A stretch of 64,000 nucleotides of DNA. Source: Sciscionella marina DSM 45152 (GTDB taxonomy: Bacteria > Actinomycetota > Actinomycetes > Mycobacteriales > Pseudonocardiaceae). The DNA is taken from assembly GCF_000379465.1 (NCBI RefSeq), contig NZ_KB905425.1:389414-453413 (forward strand), read 5' to 3'. The notes below the pieces were generated by a model. It ran no database searches and had not been told where the DNA came from. It was given only the letters and a program-made list of their open reading frames with translations. The position numbers were made by a program, and so were the translations under genes. Of the stretch, positions 1 through 8,254 are shown in pieces; the stretch's first letter is position 1; each line of letters starts with the position of its first letter.

Positions 1-538
1 ACAGGGGGCGCAACTGTGGGACGCGCTCTACGCGGCGGGGCGCCCGCACGGCCTGGTGCCCGCGGGGATCGGGGTGTACGGCACGACCGGGCGGCTGGAG
101 AAAGGCTACCGGCTGATGGGTGCAGAGCTCGAACTCGAATACAGCCCGGTCGAGGCGGGGCTCGCGCTGCCCAAGGTCAAGAGCGCGGACTTCATCGGCA
201 AGGAGGCATACCTGCGCGCCCGCGATGGTGAACCGATCGCCACGCTGTGCACCCTCAGTTATGGTGGCACACAACGGTTCCCGCAGGGTGGCGAACCGAT
301 CCTGACCACCGGGGGCGAGCGGATCGTGGACCGTAAGGGGCGCGGTTCCCATGTGACGAGCGCGGGATCCGGGCCCACACTCGGCACCTATCTACTGATG
401 GCGTACCTGCCCGCGCAGTACGCGGTGGAGGGCACCGAACTCACGGTGGAGTACATGGGGGAGCGGTATCCGGTCGTCGTGGCGCGGGCCGGGCGCACAC
501 CGCTGTTCGATCCGGACGATACGCGAATGCGGGTGTGA
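1..538 (+). CDS. GcvT-like folate-dependent aminomethyl/demethylase protein, C-terminal part
   Basis: The reading frame is open from the left edge, so the N-terminus lies outside the window; about 178 residues remain. The sequence has the C-terminal half of the GcvT/dimethylglycine oxidase fold: a conserved GYR segment after the folate domain, FIGKEAYL, and the terminal barrel with the PLFDPDDTRMRV tail. Family members move a one-carbon unit from a methylated or aminomethyl substrate to tetrahydrofolate. The stop codon sits 3 bp before etfB, so the three genes are probably one operon in which the ETF takes electrons from a partner dehydrogenase. The exact substrate (glycine betaine, dimethylglycine, sarcosine or other) cannot be read from this fragment. 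Confidence 0.8.
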   Translation, partial: QGAQLWDALYAAGRPHGLVPAGIGVYGTTGRLEKGYRLMGAELELEYSPVEAGLALPKVKSADFIGKEAYLRARDGEPIATLCTLSYGGTQRFPQGGEPILTTGGERIVDRKGRGSHVTSAGSGPTLGTYLLMAYLPAQYAVEGTELTVEYMGERYPVVVARAGRTPLFDPDDTRMRV

Positions 539-541
539 ACC

Positions 542-1288
542 ATGGATGTGCTCGTCTGCGTGAAACGGGTGCCCGCCTTCGGCGCCGAGGTCGTGCTCAC
601 CGAGGACGGCGAGCTCGACACGAGGCACCTGGGGTTCACCATCGGACCGCACGAGGAATGCGCGGTGGAAGAGGCGGTGCGGATCGCGGAGCGGACCTCG
701 GGTTCGGCCGGAGTGCTCACCGTGGGACCGCCGGAGGCCGAGGAACAACTGCGGTATGCCATGGCCATGGGCGCCGATCACGGGGTGTTCGTCGAGGGAA
801 CGGGGGAGGATCCGCAGGCGACCGCGGCCGCGATCCTCGCCGCGCTGCGTGAAATCGGCCCCTACGATCTGCTGTTGTTCGGCAACGAATCCGCCGATGC
901 CTGCCAGTATCAGGTCGGTGCGCGCGTTGCGAACGGGCTCGGCCTGCCCGTACTCGCCGGGGTGAAAGGGATCGAGATCGGTGCCGGAGAAGTGACGCTG
1001 CGCCGGGATGTCCCCGATGGTGTCGAGGTGTACCGGGCGCCACTGCCCGCCGTGGCCGCCGTGGCGGAGGGGCTGAACCTACCGCGCTATCCGAGCATCA
1101 AGGGCCGGTTGCGTGCGAAAAAGGCGCCGCTGCACCGGATCTCGCCCGAAGCTGCCCCGGGAGGATTGCGCACGCTGCGATTGCGCACCCCACCGGGAAT
1201 CGGCACCGAGACCAAGGTGCTCGGCAGTGGGGCCGAGGCGGCCGATGCCGTGCTGAGCGTACTCGAGGATCTGGGGGTGTTGCGTTGA
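542..1288 (+). CDS. etfB: Electron transfer flavoprotein beta subunit
   Basis: The 248-residue product begins MDVLVCVKRVP, the usual ETF-beta start, and carries the adenine-nucleotide-binding alpha/beta fold with the conserved FGNESADACQYQVG segment and YPSIKGRLRAKK near residue 190. ETF-beta pairs with ETF-alpha to accept electrons from FAD dehydrogenases and pass them to ETF-quinone oxidoreductase. The start follows the GcvT-like stop by 3 bp, and the stop overlaps the etfA start (TGATG). Its position next to a GcvT-like gene suggests service to a specific amine demethylase rather than to general beta-oxidation; that part is inference. Confidence 0.93.
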   Translation: MDVLVCVKRVPAFGAEVVLTEDGELDTRHLGFTIGPHEECAVEEAVRIAERTSGSAGVLTVGPPEAEEQLRYAMAMGADHGVFVEGTGEDPQATAAAILAALREIGPYDLLLFGNESADACQYQVGARVANGLGLPVLAGVKGIEIGAGEVTLRRDVPDGVEVYRAPLPAVAAVAEGLNLPRYPSIKGRLRAKKAPLHRISPEAAPGGLRTLRLRTPPGIGTETKVLGSGAEAADAVLSVLEDLGVLR

Positions 1289-2238
1289 TGCTGCTCGCCT
1301 ACGTCGATGTCGAGGACGGGACCATCGCCGCCGATTCGGTCGAGACACTGCGGTTTGCCGCGGCTTTCGGTGCGGCGAACGGGATCGAGCTCGCCGCTCT
1401 CGCGTTCGGTGACTGCGCGGAATCCCTTGGTCCGTACGGCATCGGCACCCTTCATGTGGTGCGCCACGAACTGCTCGCCGAACATTCCCCGCAGCTCGAA
1501 TCCGCCGCGCTGGCCGGGCTGGTCACCGAGCTTGCCCCGGAGGCGGTGTTCGCCCCGGGATCCGCGCACGGCAACGAACTGCTCGCGAACACCGCCGCGC
1601 GCCTCGGATTGCCGTTCGCCGCCAACTGCCTGGAAATCGGCACCGGCGAACCCTGGCCGCTGACCAGGAGCCGTGGCGGCGGGGTGCTGTTCGAGGACGC
1701 CGAACTCGCGGCGGAGGTCAAGCTCTGCAGCATCGCGCAGGGTGCGGTGATCGCCACGAAAACCGTTGCAGCGCAGGAGACCTCGGTGCTCGAGTACGTT
1801 CCGGAGCTCGATCCGGAGCTGCCGAGGGCCCGGCTCGTGGAGCGCACCGAGCGCGGCGGCGGGATCAGCCTCGCGACCGCGCCCGTTGTCGTATCCGGCG
1901 GGCGCGGTGTCGGCAGCGCGGAGGGATATGCCGCGCTCGAGGAACTCGCCGCGCTGCTCGGCGGGGCCGTCGGATGCTCGCGGGTGGCCACCAACAACGG
2001 CTGGCGGCCGCACAGCGATCAGGTCGGGCTCACCGGAACCAAGATCGCGCCCGAGCTCTACATCGCCTGCGGGATCAGCGGGGCCACCCAGCACTGGGTC
2101 GGTTGCATGCACGCCAAACACATTCTCGCGATCAACACCGATCCCGAGGCCCCGATGGTCACCCGGTCCACCTATGCGGTGCTCGGTGATGTGCACGAGG
2201 TGATCCCGGCGCTGGTGGCCGCGATCAGGGCGCGCTGA
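1288..2238 (+). CDS. etfA: Electron transfer flavoprotein alpha subunit
   Basis: This is the FAD-binding partner of the upstream etfB. The C-terminal FAD domain is clear: SGGRGVGSAEGY, then the SRVATNNGW, LTGTKIAPELYIACGISG and INTDPEAPM motifs expected for ETF-alpha. The length (316 residues from ATG 1288) is normal. An in-frame TTG immediately upstream (1285) could also serve as start, but the ATG overlaps the etfB stop as TGATG, the normal coupling arrangement. The first residues after the ATG form the Rossmann-like domain I. Confidence 0.93.
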   Translation: MLLAYVDVEDGTIAADSVETLRFAAAFGAANGIELAALAFGDCAESLGPYGIGTLHVVRHELLAEHSPQLESAALAGLVTELAPEAVFAPGSAHGNELLANTAARLGLPFAANCLEIGTGEPWPLTRSRGGGVLFEDAELAAEVKLCSIAQGAVIATKTVAAQETSVLEYVPELDPELPRARLVERTERGGGISLATAPVVVSGGRGVGSAEGYAALEELAALLGGAVGCSRVATNNGWRPHSDQVGLTGTKIAPELYIACGISGATQHWVGCMHAKHILAINTDPEAPMVTRSTYAVLGDVHEVIPALVAAIRAR

Positions 2239-2331
2239 GAGTGCGTCCGAAAGCTCTCGTCCGTCGTGAGCGGGATCGCCCTCCTCGATACGCGCCGCGA
2301 TGCCGGTAACCCGGGGCCGGACAGGACCGTT

Positions 2332-2354
2332 CCCTGGGTGTGGGCTTCCCAGGG
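2332..2354. terminator. Bidirectional hairpin between convergent genes
   Basis: CCCTGGG (2332-2338) and CCCAGGG (2348-2354) form a perfect 7-bp stem with a 9-nt loop. Flanking CCGT/ACGG can extend it across a small bulge. It lies between the end of etfA (+) and the end of the epoxide hydrolase remnant (-), where a shared terminator is expected. There is no U-tract, which is common in GC-rich actinomycetes. Confidence 0.5.
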
Positions 2355-2365
2355 GGCACGGACAG

Positions 2366-3398
2366 TCAGCGGAAGAGGCGGAAGAACCCGCGCACCTGCT
2401 CGATCAGCGACTCCGGCTGCTCCAGCGCGGCGAAGTGGCCACCATGCGGCAGCTCCTCGAACCAGCGCAGGTCGGTGAACCGCAGCTCGGCCTCCCGCCT
2501 TGACGGGCGGGTTATGTCCCGCGGGTAGACCGACAGTCCGGATGGTGCGGTCACCTTGTCCCGGAAGTTGGCGAAGCTCTCCCAGTACAGGCGCGCCGAC
2601 GACGTGGCCGATGCGGTGAACCAATAGACCGAGATCTCGTCGAGGATCGTCTGCCGCGACAACGCTTCCTCGGGATGGCCGTCGTTGTCCGTCCACGCCC
2701 AGAACTCCCCGGCCGGTGCGCTGCATCTCTTTCTCGGCCCCGAGATTCGCCAGCTCCGCAGGTGTCGGGTCGTCGAACGCGCCCGCCGCCACGGATCCCA
2801 GGTTCAGATGCACGCCGGCGACCCGCTCGGGCGCCACCTCGCCCAGCACCGCGGACACCGCCGAACCCCAGTCGCCGCCCTGCGCGCCGTACCGTTGGTG
2901 ACCCAGCGAGACCATCAACGTGTCCCAGGCGCGCGCGGTGCGAGTGATGCCCCACCCGGTCGTCGACGGCTTGTCACTCCAGCCGTACCCGGGCAACGAC
3001 GGCGCGACCACGTGGAACGCGTCCGCCGGGTCACCGCCGTGCGCGCGCGGGTCGGTCAGCGGGCCGAGCACCTCCAGGAATTCGAGCACCGAACCCGGCC
3101 ACCCGTGCGTGAGCACGAGCGGGAACGCGTCCGGCTCCGACGAGCGGATGTGCAGGAAGTGGATGCCCAGCCCGTCGATCGTGTCGCGGTACTGCGGGAA
3201 CACGTTCAGCCGCTCGGCGAACCCGAAGTCGTAGTCCTCGGCCCAGCTGCGGCACAGCTCCTGCGCATACGCCAGCGGCAAACCCTGTGACCAGTCGTCC
3301 ACCGGCTCGCGCTCGGGCCACCGGGTCCGTCGCAATCGTGCACGCAGGTCTGCGATCTCGGCTTCGGTGATGCTGACCTCGAATGGCTCGGCGGACAC
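2366..3398 (-). pseudogene. Epoxide hydrolase (alpha/beta-hydrolase with EHN domain), internally deleted and frameshifted
   Basis: The 5' two thirds encode an intact EHN-type start (FEVSITEAEIADLRARL), the oxyanion-region motif HGWPGS, SLPGYGWS and the nucleophile motif GGDWGS. Near 2700 the frame changes, and the other frame continues with the conserved WAWTDNDG, SVYWFT and the C-terminal catalytic-His motif PHGGHFAALEQPE. About 35-40 residues normally found between these parts (the segment resembling IQATRPQTLAYGL in homologues) are missing. So this is a deletion plus frame change rather than a single-base error. A GTG start at 3398 has AAGGAG 7 nt upstream. An ATG at 3428 overlapping the MFS stop (ATGA) is the alternative start. 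Confidence 0.8.
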
Positions 3399-3424
3399 GG
3401 CGAAACTCCTTACTGGCCAAGGTG

Positions 3425-4810
3425 TCATCGGATCGGTTGGGGGCGCCGGGTCAGGCTGAGGACGAGTCCGGCCAGGGGGAGTGCCGCGAGCCCGGCGAGG
3501 GCCACCGGCACCGGCACGATGCCGGACAGACCCGCGACAGCGGCCGGACCGATCCCGCCACCCAGGGCGTTCATGAAGTTGAGCAGGCTCTGTGCGGTGT
3601 CGCGGTCGTCCGCGGCGACCAGGTCCGGCGCGAGGCTCACCAGTACGGCTTGGGCACCGGCGAACCCGCACACGGTCAACGCCGTGCCGACGACGATCGG
3701 GATCGGCCCGGTGAAGATCGCGACCACGAGCACGCCGACGGCGGTGAGCGCAGCAAGCCCGGCCGACACCTGCCAGCCGGTGAATCGGACGGTCAAGGTG
3801 CCGACCAGCCGCCCGGCCAGCACCGAGCAGGCGGCGGCCGGGACCAAGAGCACGCCGGCTTCCAGGGGGCCACCGCCCGTGGCCTGCTCGATCAGGGACG
3901 GGGCGCGGAACAGCACCCCGTAGTAGCCGGCGAAGACGGTTCCGCCGATGAGCCCGGCCGCCAGGAAGCCGCGGGATGCGATCACCCGCCGAGGCACGAA
4001 CCCGTCGGGCGTGCTTCGCACGCGCCACCACAGTCCCACGGCGGCGAGCGCCCCGGCGGCAACCACGACGAGCGTGACCGGAGCGGGCAGGCCGACCGAA
4101 TGTGCCTGCAGCAACGTGATCAAGGAACCGGCGAGTACCGACAGCGCGGCCGCGCCGACGATATCGAGTCGCCCGGTCGAGCCGTTTCGCCCGCCGCTGC
4201 CGTTCCGCGTCAGCGCGTGCCTACTCGGCAATGCGGCCAACAGGAGGGGCAGCGCGAGGACCGGGATCGCGAGCACGGCACGCCACCCGAGGCACGCGGT
4301 CACCGCCCCGCCCAACAGTGTCCCGCACCCCGACGCCGTCGCGCTGGCGGCCGCGATGATTCCCAGAGCGCGGATCCGTTGCCGCCCGGGAAGGGCGGTG
4401 GCCGCGGCAAAGACGGCGATCACGGTCACGCCCGCCCCGGCGCCGCCGATCAGTCGGCCGACGATCACGGCGGACAGTGTCGGCCCGGCTCCGGCGAGCG
4501 CCGAGCCCGCGGCGAGCGCCACGACCCCGGCGACGAGGACCTGGAAGGGGCTCCAGCGGACCAACAGCCGACCCGCGACCGGCATCGCGAGCGCGGAGGT
4601 CAGCGACCACGCGGCGAGAATCCATGCGGTGGCCCCGAACGGCACCGCGAGCGCGCGGCCGATGGCCGGCAGGGCCACCGACGGTGCTCCCAATGCCACG
4701 TACATCGGCAGCACCAGCATCCCCAAGGTCAACCCCAGCCGACGCCCGTCCGGTGCCCCTGCAGACCGGATCGTCTGCGGCGCCGTCCCCTGCGGAGTAT
4801 GTTGTGACAT
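3425..4810 (-). CDS. MFS drug/metabolite exporter (DHA2/EmrB-like)
   Basis: A 461-residue integral membrane protein with a hydrophilic N-terminus and about 12-14 hydrophobic segments. It has the MFS signatures of drug-proton antiporters: AWSLTSALAMPVAGRL, an RLIGGAGAGV loop and a second-half GPLEAGVLLVPAA segment. The start ATG has AAAGGAG about 7 nt upstream. It is divergent from a CGNR-type regulator whose start lies 52 bp away, with an AGTGTAACACT palindrome between them, so that regulator probably controls it. It overlaps the decayed epoxide hydrolase by 4 bp, as in a former operon. The substrate is not predictable. Confidence 0.88.
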   Translation of the reverse strand: MSQHTPQGTAPQTIRSAGAPDGRRLGLTLGMLVLPMYVALGAPSVALPAIGRALAVPFGATAWILAAWSLTSALAMPVAGRLLVRWSPFQVLVAGVVALAAGSALAGAGPTLSAVIVGRLIGGAGAGVTVIAVFAAATALPGRQRIRALGIIAAASATASGCGTLLGGAVTACLGWRAVLAIPVLALPLLLAALPSRHALTRNGSGGRNGSTGRLDIVGAAALSVLAGSLITLLQAHSVGLPAPVTLVVVAAGALAAVGLWWRVRSTPDGFVPRRVIASRGFLAAGLIGGTVFAGYYGVLFRAPSLIEQATGGGPLEAGVLLVPAAACSVLAGRLVGTLTVRFTGWQVSAGLAALTAVGVLVVAIFTGPIPIVVGTALTVCGFAGAQAVLVSLAPDLVAADDRDTAQSLLNFMNALGGGIGPAAVAGLSGIVPVPVALAGLAALPLAGLVLSLTRRPQPIR

Positions 4811-4825
4811 GTGAAAGCTCCTTTG

Positions 4826-4880
4826 AGTGTAACACTACGGAGCGGTGAGGAGATACGTCAAATGCAGGACGCGTGTTACA
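4826..4880. promoter_or_regulatory. Candidate operator pair in the MFS/CGNR divergent promoter
   Basis: AGTGT-A-ACACT (4826-4836) is an 11-bp inverted repeat in the short divergent gap. Its core TGTAACAC recurs in inverse orientation as GTGTTACA at 4873-4880, just inside the regulator's coding start. Two related copies around both transcription starts fit autoregulation plus control of the exporter. The binding protein is inferred. Confidence 0.4.
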
Positions 4881-5446
4881 GCTCGGTGGTGGTCCAGACG
4901 GCCGTCGACCTGGCCAACACCTTGAGGCCGGTCAAGGGAGAGGACGCGCTCGAGACCGTGGCGCAGCTCCGGGACTTCCTTGACGACCACCCCGCGGCCG
5001 GGCCTCCGAGTTCGGCCGCAAACCAAGGGAGCGGTCCGCGGCATCTCACCCGCGCCGACCTGGCGGAAGTCCGCGCGTTGCGCGAGACGGTGCGTGCGGT
5101 GCTCGAACGGGCGAACACGGACGCGGTCGAAGCTGCGGCTCTGATCAACGACGGTCTGCGTCGCAGCCGCGCCATCCCGGTACTGCGCCACGAGGACGAC
5201 CGCTGGTGGACCGAGGTGACCTCCGACGCCGACCGCCGCTCGGCACACCTTGCCGCGACTACGCTCAGCGCGCTGGCCTCCGTGATCGCCACGCTCGGTC
5301 CCGCTCGTCTCGGCGTATGTGCCGGGCCGACCTGCCGGGCCACTTTCGTGGACCTCTCACGCAACGGCTCGAAGCAGTACTGCACCCGAACCTGCGCACA
5401 CCGGGCCAGCGTCGCGGCCTACCGGAGCCGGCACAGCCCGGGTTGA
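4862..5446 (+). CDS. CGNR zinc-finger (ABATE-type) transcriptional regulator
   Basis: The 194-residue product starts with the ABATE-domain feature VDLANTLRP and ends in a treble-clef type zinc finger: CAGPTC, then YCTRTCAHRASVAAYR, with an SRNGSK loop. This is the layout of CGNR regulators, although the CGNR tetrad itself is changed here to CAHR. The ATG at 4862 is preferred because GAGGAG lies 9 nt upstream. An in-frame GTG at 4811 would run into the exporter's ribosome-binding site. It probably represses the divergent exporter. Confidence 0.82.
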   Translation: MQDACYSSVVVQTAVDLANTLRPVKGEDALETVAQLRDFLDDHPAAGPPSSAANQGSGPRHLTRADLAEVRALRETVRAVLERANTDAVEAAALINDGLRRSRAIPVLRHEDDRWWTEVTSDADRRSAHLAATTLSALASVIATLGPARLGVCAGPTCRATFVDLSRNGSKQYCTRTCAHRASVAAYRSRHSPG

Positions 5447-5520
5447 GCGTTCGGCACCCGGCCCTGCCGGATAGGCTCCGGGGTTTCGTTCGCCCGCCTA
5501 CGACGAACTCGTCAAGCTGA

Positions 5521-5859
5521 AGAACACGCGACAGTTGGTGCGATATCGACAACCCCGTTCTTCTCGCGCTTTTCGCCGCCCGGGTGATCGACTACGACGC
5601 CTACGTCGATCTGCTCCACACCAATGACGCTCCCCAAGGTCTCTTGCCCTTCGAAAGCGAGGACGGCAAGGAGCAACTGGTGCCGGAGGCAGAACCTGGG
5701 TACCCATGCGATACAGCAGAACTTGATGCGGAAATCGAATGGGCCGAGATGAGCACGTTTTCCGGGAAAGGCACGTGTGCTGTGCCGGGGCGACTGGAGC
5801 GGTGGAGCAACTTCGCGCGGCACTTGATGCCGGATTACATCCACAACGGGCTAGCTTGA
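5521..5859 (+). CDS. Hypothetical protein, possibly a gene remnant
   Basis: An open frame follows a TGA at 5518 and reads DIDNPVLLALFAARVIDYDAYVDLL before continuing to a stop at 5859. The first usable start is GTG 5584, giving 91 acidic residues. Codon bias is weaker than in neighbouring genes, no ribosome-binding site is evident, and I recognise no domain. The coding-like sequence upstream of the GTG suggests the 3' end of a gene that lost its beginning. The flanking 5447-5520 stretch shows no other feature. Confidence 0.3.
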   Translation, partial: RTRDSWCDIDNPVLLALFAARVIDYDAYVDLLHTNDAPQGLLPFESEDGKEQLVPEAEPGYPCDTAELDAEIEWAEMSTFSGKGTCAVPGRLERWSNFARHLMPDYIHNGLA

Positions 5860-5907
5860 ATCGACCCCGTCCGAATTCACCCCACCCGAATACCGGGTCG
5901 GGTGACC

Positions 5908-5913
5908 TATCCT
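5908..5913 (+). promoter_or_regulatory. Candidate leaderless promoter of the AraC gene
   Basis: TATCCT fits an actinobacterial -10 box and lies 6 nt before GTG 5920. A transcript starting at that GTG would be leaderless, a common arrangement in this phylum. This favours GTG 5920 over GTG 5902 as the start. Confidence 0.35.
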
Positions 5914-5919
5914 CGTGGT

Positions 5920-6723
5920 GTGGCAGACAGCGGGAACCGGGTGCGGCACCGGTATGGACCGGACGGGGTGCGGTTGGTCACCGCATCCTTCCGGACGCAC
6001 CGGTTCCAGCCGCATGCGCACCCGGAGTACGCGGTTGCCGCGGTAATGCGCGGGGTAGAGGCAGTGCGCTACCGCGGTGCCACCCACTATGCGCCCGCGA
6101 GCAGTCTGCTGTTGCTGGACGCGGCGGAGTTGCACACCGGTGGCCCCGCGGATACGGCGGGCTGGGATTACCGGGTCTGCTACCTCGCGCCGGAACTACT
6201 GGCCGAGATCGCGGGCGAGCGGCCGATGTTCCCGGACCCGACCCCGCACGATCCGAAACTGGCCGCACTGCTGGCCGCTGTGCACCGGCAACCGCCGGGA
6301 CCCGCCACCGAGGAGCGGCTGTACACCGTGGTCTCCGCCATCCTTGCCCGGCACGCGCGGCGCTGGTCCCCACCGGACGCGCCGCCCGCCGTGGTGGGCG
6401 AGGTGATCCGCCACCTGCACGCCGACCTGCGGCGTGCCCCCTCGCTCGGAGAACTGGCCGCGGTCACCGGGCTGGAGCGGTTCCGGCTGCTGCGGGCATT
6501 CCGCAGGGAGACCGGGGTGACCCCGCGCGGTTATCTGCTGCAGCTGCGCCTGCAACGAGCGCAGCAGGTGCTTTCCGCCGGGCAACCGGTGGCCAAGGCC
6601 GCGGTGGAGAGCGGGTTCTACGACCAGGCGCACCTGCACCGGCATTTCCGCAGGACGTTCGGGGCCACACCGGGCGCGTTCGCCCGCAATCACGTACAAG
6701 ACCGGCAGCACCGCGCGCCCTAA
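5920..6723 (+). CDS. AraC-family transcriptional regulator
   Basis: It has an N-terminal cupin-type sensor domain (HRFQPHAHPEYAVAAV, a typical AraC_binding start) and a C-terminal double helix-turn-helix: SLGELAAVTGLERFRLLRAF, then AVESGFYDQAHLHRHFRRTFG and TPGAF. From GTG 5920 it has 267 residues; GTG 5902 would add six. It ends 10 bp before an isochorismatase-type gene, so the two are probably cotranscribed and functionally paired. The effector is unknown. Confidence 0.9.
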   Translation: MADSGNRVRHRYGPDGVRLVTASFRTHRFQPHAHPEYAVAAVMRGVEAVRYRGATHYAPASSLLLLDAAELHTGGPADTAGWDYRVCYLAPELLAEIAGERPMFPDPTPHDPKLAALLAAVHRQPPGPATEERLYTVVSAILARHARRWSPPDAPPAVVGEVIRHLHADLRRAPSLGELAAVTGLERFRLLRAFRRETGVTPRGYLLQLRLQRAQQVLSAGQPVAKAAVESGFYDQAHLHRHFRRTFGATPGAFARNHVQDRQHRAP

Positions 6724-6733
6724 CCTGCCGGGC

Positions 6734-7345
6734 ATGCACGAGGACATCGCACCGCACTGGCCGAGCAGCGCACTGCTGGCCATCGACCTGCAACACGAAT
6801 TCTGCACCGGGGCGCACGCGGTGCCCGGTACCGCCGACATTCTGGGAACGGTGCGCGAACTGGTGGCCGCCTACCGCGCGGCCGGGCTGCCGATCGTGCA
6901 CGTGATCCGGCTGTACCTGCCGGACGGCAGCAATGCCGAGCGCTGCCGCCGCGCGCAGCTCCGCTCCGGGGACACCCTCGTGACCCCGCACTCGCCCGGT
7001 TCGCAACCCGCCGCGGTGGAGGCCACTCTCGACCCGGAACTGTTGCTCGGCGGGGAATCCCAGCAACTCGGCCCACGGGAATGGCTGCTGTACAAGCCCC
7101 GCTGGAGCGCCTTCCACGGCACCGGGCTGCTCGACCAGCTCACCGTGCTCGGCACCGACACGGTGACCGTGGCCGGATGCAATTACCCGAACTGTCCACG
7201 GGCCACGCTGATCGATGCCACCGAACGGGATCTGCGCACGGTCGCGGTCAGCGATGGGCTCTCCGGTTGGCTGGCCGAGGACCTGGACGGGATCGGTGTG
7301 GTGAGTCTGCGCGCGGTGGACATCCTGGCCGGAATCGCGGGGTAG
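6734..7345 (+). CDS. Isochorismatase-family cysteine hydrolase
   Basis: The 203-residue protein has the full cysteine-hydrolase triad: Asp18 in LLAIDLQHEF, Lys121 in LLYKPRWSAF, and Cys154 in GCNYPNCPRATL. Family members include nicotinamidases, N-carbamoylsarcosine amidohydrolases and isochorismatases. The RWSAFHGTGL segment after the Lys resembles that of the N-carbamoyl/amide hydrolase group, so hydrolysis of a small amide is more likely than of isochorismate. It follows the AraC regulator by 10 bp. Confidence 0.87.
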   Translation: MHEDIAPHWPSSALLAIDLQHEFCTGAHAVPGTADILGTVRELVAAYRAAGLPIVHVIRLYLPDGSNAERCRRAQLRSGDTLVTPHSPGSQPAAVEATLDPELLLGGESQQLGPREWLLYKPRWSAFHGTGLLDQLTVLGTDTVTVAGCNYPNCPRATLIDATERDLRTVAVSDGLSGWLAEDLDGIGVVSLRAVDILAGIAG

Positions 7346-7353
7346 TCTCGGCC

Positions 7354-7384
7354 TTGACCTTGCCCCTGGGGACGGGCACACAGT
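7354..7384 (+). promoter_or_regulatory. MerR-type promoter with long spacer
   Basis: TTGACC (7354-7359) and a weak CACAGT (7379-7384) are 19 bp apart. A CCCC-T-GGGG dyad sits in the spacer. An over-long spacer containing a dyad is the hallmark of promoters untwisted by MerR proteins, and the next gene (7427) encodes one, so autoregulation is likely. Confidence 0.45.
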
Positions 7385-7426
7385 GGCGCGTACCAGGCAA
7401 TCCCGCCTGGGACGAGGGAGGAGAGC

Positions 7427-8242
7427 ATGGAGCTGCTGACGATCGGCGCATTCGCCAGGCTGGCCCATCTTTCGCCGAAAGCGCTGCGGATCTACGACGA
7501 GCTGGCGCTGCTTCCGCCGGCCCGGGTGGATCCGGAAACGGGCTACCGGTGGTATTCCACGGCGCAGCTCGGCACGGCACGACAGGTCGGGTTGCTGCGC
7601 CAGGTGGACATGCCACTGGCCCGGATCCGCGAACTGCTTGCCATGGCACCGGAATCCGCGGCGCGGGCGCTGGAGGAATTCTGGCGCGAACAAGAGCGGA
7701 ACATGGCGGCCAAGCGGGCCGTGGTCGATTTCCTCGTCGATCGATTCGACGGAAAGAGTCCCGAAATGTACGAAGTACTCAGCCGCGAACTGCCCGCGCG
7801 CACCCTGTTCACCAGTGTCGAACAGCTGACCGCGGACCAGATCGGGGAATTCCTCGGCCCACTGCTCGCCGCGTTCTCCGGTCCGGATGTGCCACATCCG
7901 GAAGGTGCCGCGGGTCGCCCGTTTCTGCGCTATCACGGGGAAATCGGACCGGAGAGCGAGGCGCCGGTCGAATTCTGCGGGCCGGTCACCGAGGACGGGG
8001 CCGAGGAAGTCGCGCACCGGTTCCCGGAGATGAACCGCACCACCGAACCCGCGGCGCGGGAGATCTATGTGCGGGTGCCGAAATCGGATATGCGCGGAAC
8101 CCTCGGATTCGAGTCGCTGCACCAATGGCTCGTGGACAACGGCGCGGAAGCCGACTGGGCACCGCGGCAGACCTTCCTGTGTGACCCGCAAACGGTCGGG
8201 GAGGCCGACCCAGTCTACGAACTGTCGGTCACCGTGGGCTGA
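7427..8242 (+). CDS. MerR-family regulator with effector-binding (GyrI-like) domain
   Basis: The N-terminal MerR winged helix is plain (LTIGAFARLAHLSPKALRIY, ETGYRWY). A dimerisation helix spans residues ~75-105, and a GyrI-like C-terminal domain of about 150 residues follows. The family's multidrug-sensing members (BmrR, TipA) have this build. GAGGAG lies just upstream of the ATG. A MerR-like long-spacer promoter precedes it. It converges with the CDF transporter gene. Confidence 0.9.
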   Translation: MELLTIGAFARLAHLSPKALRIYDELALLPPARVDPETGYRWYSTAQLGTARQVGLLRQVDMPLARIRELLAMAPESAARALEEFWREQERNMAAKRAVVDFLVDRFDGKSPEMYEVLSRELPARTLFTSVEQLTADQIGEFLGPLLAAFSGPDVPHPEGAAGRPFLRYHGEIGPESEAPVEFCGPVTEDGAEEVAHRFPEMNRTTEPAAREIYVRVPKSDMRGTLGFESLHQWLVDNGAEADWAPRQTFLCDPQTVGEADPVYELSVTVG

Positions 8243-8254
8243 ACGGCGGCGGGG

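Noticed and set aside
3383..4807. 474-codon plus-strand frame opposite the MFS gene
   Set aside because: The minus strand encodes a recognisable transporter; the plus frame gives a hydrophilic Gly/Arg/Asp-rich sequence.
6464..8191. 575-codon minus-strand frame across the AraC, isochorismatase and MerR genes
   Set aside because: All three plus-strand genes have clear family motifs and complete starts.
7427..8242. Calling this gene a mercury-resistance merR
   Set aside because: It has a GyrI-like C-terminal domain and no mercury-binding cysteines or mer genes nearby.
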